Origin: Cichorium intybus
Lineage: Eukaryota > Streptophyta > Magnoliopsida > Asterales > Asteraceae
Length of the DNA stretch: 64,000 nucleotides
NCBI GenBank assembly: GCA_023525715.1
Contig: CM042009.1
Location: 124,362,319 to 124,426,318 of the forward strand
Direction: 5' to 3'
Position 1 is the stretch's first letter; every line of letters starts with the position of its first letter. Shown one piece after another: positions 59,660 to 64,000 of the stretch. The notes beneath the pieces were generated by a model. That model saw only the letters and a program-made list of their open reading frames with translations, did no database searches and was not told the DNA's origin. The position numbers and the translations under genes are program-made.

Positions 59660-60924
59660 ATGAACCTACAAACTGAATTCAACATCCCTCATAATTCAAC
59701 TGGAAGCTTCATGGATTTCTTCGAAGGATTTACATATGAGCATGTCAATTTCATTTTTTCTGATGTTACATATCCTCAGGTAAATCATCAGGACAGGACA
59801 CATCTTTTCGTTCTCTATTGTGTGTAATTTTGTTCATTACTGTTTCTGTGATTGACAAAGAACAAAAACGAATATCTTCCTCACACAAAATTTCAAGAAC
59901 CGTACATCTTACTTATTCACTTGTTCATGCAGGATAGCACAAATTATACAACAAATACCAGTTCATACAAGTTTACAAATTCTGACCCTGGAAATTACTC
60001 ATACTTAGATTATTTTAATGCTTATGCAATCAATGATCAGACATATGGGAACAGTGGATTCACAAGACAACTGGAAAACACTTCAACCATACCTAACGAA
60101 AGAAGTACACCTGTAAATATGCAACAAGATGGAAATTCAACCTCAAATTCTCACACCAATCCATGTAAGTATTGAACTTTTATGACATCTAAAAACTTAT
60201 CCATCAAATGATAACAAATTTCATATGCAAACTTTCAGGTCCACAGAGTAATCATAATCCTGGTGATTATCAGGTTTTAAAGTTTTTTTCACTAAGTTCT
60301 TGTTGTGTTTTCTATATAATCTCTTATGTGTACATAAGAAGCTTACATGTCTAAATTTTACAGGTTGTGTGGGAAGACAATGTTGACCTTGACAACATGA
60401 CTTATGAGGAGCTTTTGGAGTTAGGTGAAGTTGTTGGAAGTCAAAGCCGAGGTTTATCTCAAGAAGCTATTTCCTTACTCCCTGTTTCAAAGTTCAAGTG
60501 TGGCTTCTTTTGGAGAAAAAAATCAAAAAGCGAAAGGTAAAAACGGTTGATACCGTATGAAAAACATAAAAGAAAACATTATTTATATTTGATGACAGGT
60601 ATATTGATGATATTAATTTTCATAGAATAATATGGCCTAATGGCAATTCTCTCTTGTGGCAACACAGGTGTGTGATTTGTCAGATGGAATATAAACGAGG
60701 TGAACGACAGGTCACACTTCCATGCAAACACATCTATCATGCTTGCTGTGCCACTCAATGGCTTGGTATCAATAAGGTAAAATACGTTATTTTTTATTTA
60801 CGATATTGCCATTCCTTCTCTTGTGTTGCATTGTAAAACTGTTTGTTATTATCAGGCTTGCCCAATTTGTTACAAGGAGGTGATTCTTGATATTCCAAAA
60901 CGTTCAGAAAAACTACGTAAGTGA
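59660..60924 (+). CDS. BB: BIG BROTHER-like RING-H2 E3 ubiquitin ligase
   Basis: Six coding exons: 59660-59779, 59933-60164, 60239-60273, 60364-60536, 60668-60776, 60856-60924. All introns are GT..AG and phases agree, giving 245 residues (Arabidopsis BIG BROTHER is about 248). The ATG at 59660 is the first in frame. Residues 18-23 are MDFFEG and 141-162 include MTYEELLELGEVVGSQSRGL, both hallmarks of the BB family. The RING-H2 domain is complete: C188, C191, C206, H208, H211, C214, C225, C228 (C-x2-C-x14-C-x-H-x2-H-x2-C-x10-C-x2-C). Family members bind E2 enzymes through this domain and limit organ growth by ubiquitinating growth regulators. The middle (41-120) is Asn/Ser/Thr-rich and poorly conserved. 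The gene looks intact. A BB paralogue is the main alternative. Confidence 0.92.
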
Positions 60925-61277
60925 ACATAGAAAAAGAGAGTGGTTCTCTTAATTCTTAATTCCCCTAATTTTATTAGAGTAATATTTTTTATTTTACTTA
61001 ATACCTAACTGAATGATTATCTTCTGTGTTGAATAAGACTACAAGAGTTTGCATTACCTTCTATTTACTTTTCTTTTTTACTCGTGTTCTTGTAATTTCT
61101 TGTGGTGTTATTTTAAGATGGCATTTGAATCATCGTTTTTGCGTAGGTTGGGTACTAGAAAAGTTAAATGCAAGAAATACTAGAAAAGTTAAATGCAAGA
61201 AATAGCAACCGAAGTTTATTTGTTTGTTTATTATAGTATTTTATTTTTATTTTTATTTTCAGAGAAAATGACTTAAT
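60925..61277. other. 3' flank of the BIG BROTHER-like gene
   Basis: No poly(A) signal could be chosen with confidence. Contains a 25-bp tandem duplication at 61154-61203. Confidence 0.5.
61154..61203 (+). repeat. 25-bp tandem duplication
   Basis: Two perfect copies of a 25-base unit starting actagaaaagttaaatgcaa (61154-61178, 61179-61203). Confidence 0.92.
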
Positions 61278-62202
61278 AGGTAATATTATTTTTGATTTGT
61301 ACACGTTTAGTCTCTAATATTTTTTTTTTCTTGCAAAATATTGAACTTATTGTTTTTGTACACATATAGTTATATAGTTATTTTTACCTGCTACTCTAGG
61401 TTAGTTAGTCATTTTGGTATTAGGAGTTTTGATAGGGTAACATTGTTATTGATTTGTACACATTAAGTCCGTAATGGTTTTGTACACATAAGTCCTCTTG
61501 TATACGTTTTTGAAATATGGTTTTTATATATACATTTTTAGATACGTATTTTAATATATACGTGTTTTATACATTTATATATGCTTTTATATTTTTTACA
61601 TTTATATAAGTTTTTTTATAAAGAACGTATATAGAAAACGTTTTTTATATACGTTTTGAAGTATATGTTTTTAAATACGTTTTTTATATAAATTTTTGGG
61701 TGTATATAAATAACCGTATTTTAAGGATGTAAATATATTTTTTAGACCTATATGAATATGCATACAAACATTTTTTAATATAATTTCAGGAAGTAAATAA
61801 ATATATTTATACTTCCAAAAAATACATATTTATACTTCCAAAACATATTTAAAAACGTATTTGAAAACAGAGATTTCAAAGCATAAATAAAAAACGTTTT
61901 TATACAGCTTTTTATAAAAATAATGTATATAAAAACATATATATTAAAATTAGTATAATATTTAAAAAATGTATAGGAAATGACTATATATATATACAAA
62001 AACATTAGGGAGTAAATGTGAAAAATTGAGAACAATGTTACTCTATCAAAACTCGTAATACAAAAATGACCGGCTAACTGGAATTACATGTCAAAAAGAC
62101 TATAGATGTATAAAAATAATAAATACAATGATGTATTTTGCAGACAAAATACAGAAAAAAACACCAATGACTAAACATATAGAAATCAAAAACAATATTA
62201 TC
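61278..62202. mobile_element. Fold-back element between the two host genes
   Basis: Arms of about 210 bases: left gtaatattatttttgattt, ggttagttagtcattttggt, ttttgatagggtaacattgt; right their complements (about 61995-62202). The centre is AT-rich with many tatacgtttt/aaaacgtatat repeats that can also pair. No coding capacity; target duplication not identified. Confidence 0.7.
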
Positions 62203-62880
62203 TTTTTTTTTTCTTATTACAAAACAGTACTTTCAAAACTCTATACAACACGGTTTTGATTATGATAATTGAATAGATTTTTCTAAGTTGTTATTCCAAT
62301 AAGAAAGGGTGTAAATGAAATGTTGTAATTTTTAAAGATACAATGTTTAATAAAAAATTAAAAACATGATGTAATAAAAGGAAATGAAAACACTGCAAAT
62401 TTGTCCGTGTGTTTAGCAAAAATTGGTACAGTCCCTTGACTAAAAAAATGTGTGAATAATATCTATCACCAAACTGAACTGTCTAAAATACTCTTATGCG
62501 ATTTTGCTTTTGAATTTTTTATTAGTGTTAAATAATGTCCTTATGTCGATATTTTATTGTGAGTAAAGTATTAAAAATATTGATTTGTTATTTGTTTTAT
62601 TTGATTTTTGATTTAGTTAATGTCAAAGGGTCGACCGGGCCATATCAAATGAATTCTAGTATTTTCCTATATTAAATACGGGCCCAACTCCAACAGTTGC
62701 TTATATGCTATCGGATTATAAATTACCTGTCACTTGCCATTTAATATTTATAGTTATTACACATGCATAAGCATAGATACATCACACCATTACACAAAAG
62801 AAAGAGATCAAACCATCTTTCTTGGCTCTTACATAGATAGCTCGATTTTATTGACAAACAAAATAACTAAAAGTAAACTC
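62203..62880. other. Intergenic, 3' flank of the ALDH3 gene
   Basis: Nothing supported; 62690-62880 probably includes the ALDH3 3' UTR. Confidence 0.4.
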
Positions 62881-64000
62881 TCACGCCTTGCTTTTCAAAC
62901 CTAATGCAATCAGGACAAGTCCAAGATAATCAAATTTTAATCCAGACTTAATTAGTTGTAGCTTTTTATCGTCCCATGGTGGATATCTGAACCATATATC
63001 TATTACGAAGTTTCTCGTTAACACCACCTTCTCGTGACTAAAATTATCAAACGAGTATTTTCCATGGTATCTTCCGAACCCACTCCCCCCTACTCCACCA
63101 AACGGCAACGTATCCACCACATACTGCAATTTTTTTAAGGTTAACCAATTGTAATAAATAATAGAAAAAGAATGGTGTCATGAATTGAAGAATTACGTGA
63201 AGGATGACATCATTGAACGTAACGCTTCCCGATGATGTCTCGGAAACCAGTCTCTTTTGGAGATTTTCGTCTTTTGTAAAGGCATATAGAGCAAGCGGTT
63301 TCGGCATTGACCTTATGAAGTCAATACTGTCTTCGATTCTCTCCAGCTACATCCAAAAGTTGTACTTATTGTATAATTTGTATTCATATAAGACTATTAG
63401 ACGCATATACCAAGATATTGTCTGCTTTGTGCAGCCTGACATGAGGACTTTAAGAGGGTCATTCATTTTGGTAGTTGGTACTGTTCTTGCTTGAGCAGGA
63501 TGTGTGACCTCCTTGTGTCAGGTTTCTCACAGCAGACAATATCTTAATATGTGTGTCCGAAATGTTACAGTATATGCTAGTGCACAATATTGTACGGGTT
63601 GAAGATAACTTGCATACCGTGATAATCGGAAGAAACGGGCCAAAAATTTCTTCGGTCATAATTGCAGCATCGAGTGGAGGATCGACTAATATTGTAGGCT
63701 CAATGAATCTACATTGCTAAATAATTTAATTAAAAGAGAAATGTATATACCAAAATTTACTCTATGGATCTTCTATGATAAACATAAGTTGTGTTTTAAA
63801 ACATGTATTTTAAGTGTTTGCATGTCTTAAAACACTATATAGATAACTACTTAACAAAATTTATATTTTTCACCCACCCTCTAAAAAGATAAGGAAAAAA
63901 AAAGGACTTACAAGTTGTCTTCATCAAACAAACCACCATAAACCACTGAAGATTTGACCATGGGTTCATCTAAGAGACTCTTCAATCTTAGAAAGTGCCT
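62881..64000 (-). CDS. ALDH3-family aldehyde dehydrogenase, C-terminal part
   Basis: Four exons on the minus strand: 64000-63912 (cut by the window edge), 63708-63618, 63346-63197 and 63123-62881, ending in TGA at 62881. Phases agree across GT..AG introns. Conserved ALDH motifs in order: VVYGG and EDNLFIEPTIL, AAIMTEEIFGPFLPI (the EE.FGP motif contacting the cofactor ribose), KPLALYAFT, SETSSGSVTFND, LPFGGVGGSGFGRYHGKYSF and FSHEK. These match plant ALDH3 enzymes, which oxidise medium- and long-chain aldehydes with NAD(P)+. The catalytic Cys and Rossmann part lie beyond the window. The C-terminus ends in a hydrophobic segment (LGLVLIALGLKSKA), as in membrane-associated members. Subfamily (3F, 3H or 3I) is not decidable from this end. 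No disabling mutation seen. Confidence 0.9.
63412..63545. mobile_element. Hairpin-forming insert in an ALDH3 intron
   Basis: Within the intron 63347-63617, aagatattgtctgct and its complement agcagacaatatctt lie 134 bases apart end to end; pairing continues imperfectly (cctgacatgagga / tccttgtgtcagg). A small MITE is most likely; a stem-loop RNA is possible. Confidence 0.55.

Noticed and set aside
63204..63494. 96-codon plus-strand frame
   Set aside because: Antisense shadow of the ALDH3 exon and intron.

Overview
This is an AT-rich stretch of a plant nuclear genome, almost certainly a eudicot. Evidence: GT..AG-intron genes encoding plant proteins (a BIG BROTHER-type RING-H2 ligase and an ALDH3-family aldehyde dehydrogenase), Ty1/Copia and Ty3/Gypsy LTR retrotransposons primed by initiator tRNA-Met, a Helitron end, SINEs, Tourist- and hAT-type MITEs, and very long (TA)n microsatellites. 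Asteraceae is possible but is only an impression. There is no sign of prokaryotic genes or CRISPR.

Layout. 1-2.5 kb: no recognised gene, only two possible short exons on the minus strand. 2.5-6 kb: two related inverted-repeat elements lying between three (TA)n tracts, like the microsatellite-targeting 'Micron' elements. 7.9-8.6 kb: a Tourist-like element. 9.5 kb: a Helitron 3' end abutting a (TA)n tract, followed by a third TA-flanked element (9.7-11.8 kb). 13.9-29.7 kb: a gag-only Copia element (element 1), split by a Ty3/Gypsy element (15.6-24.2 kb, minus strand) with a perfect 5-bp target duplication. 29.7-32.6 kb: a decayed Copia 5' end split by a Gypsy solo LTR. 32.7-34.5 kb: a long-TIR element carrying a fragment of an AGC-VIII protein kinase gene, with a SINE inside one TIR. 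34.6-35.4 kb: a second SINE split by a hAT MITE. 39.1-55.5 kb: an inverted-repeat element split by a complete Copia element with a gag-pol reading region (element 2), itself split by a very young gag-only Copia element in the opposite orientation (element 3). 55.9-56.6 kb: a decayed Harbinger-associated Myb/SANT-like gene. 58.6-60.9 kb: the BIG BROTHER-like gene, the one complete host gene. 61.3-62.2 kb: a fold-back element. 62.9-64 kb: the 3' end of an ALDH3 gene on the minus strand, running off the window.

How the parts relate. Copia elements 1, 2 and 3 share LTR ends, the tRNA-Met primer site, a purine tract (AAGTGGGAGA) and an unusually well conserved untranslated leader. Only element 2 carries pol; 1 and 3 carry a different gag and about 3.7 kb of non-coding 3' sequence. 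This is the arrangement of a non-autonomous family mobilised by a partner.

The most interesting signal is a short hairpin with a near-invariant core and stems that change by compensatory substitution. It occurs ten times across the three elements: twice in every leader, and twice more in the 3' region of each gag-only element. A second covarying hairpin with an invariant TATAAAAT loop sits just upstream in every leader. These look like selected RNA structures. All identifications are by eye from sequence; no database search was possible.
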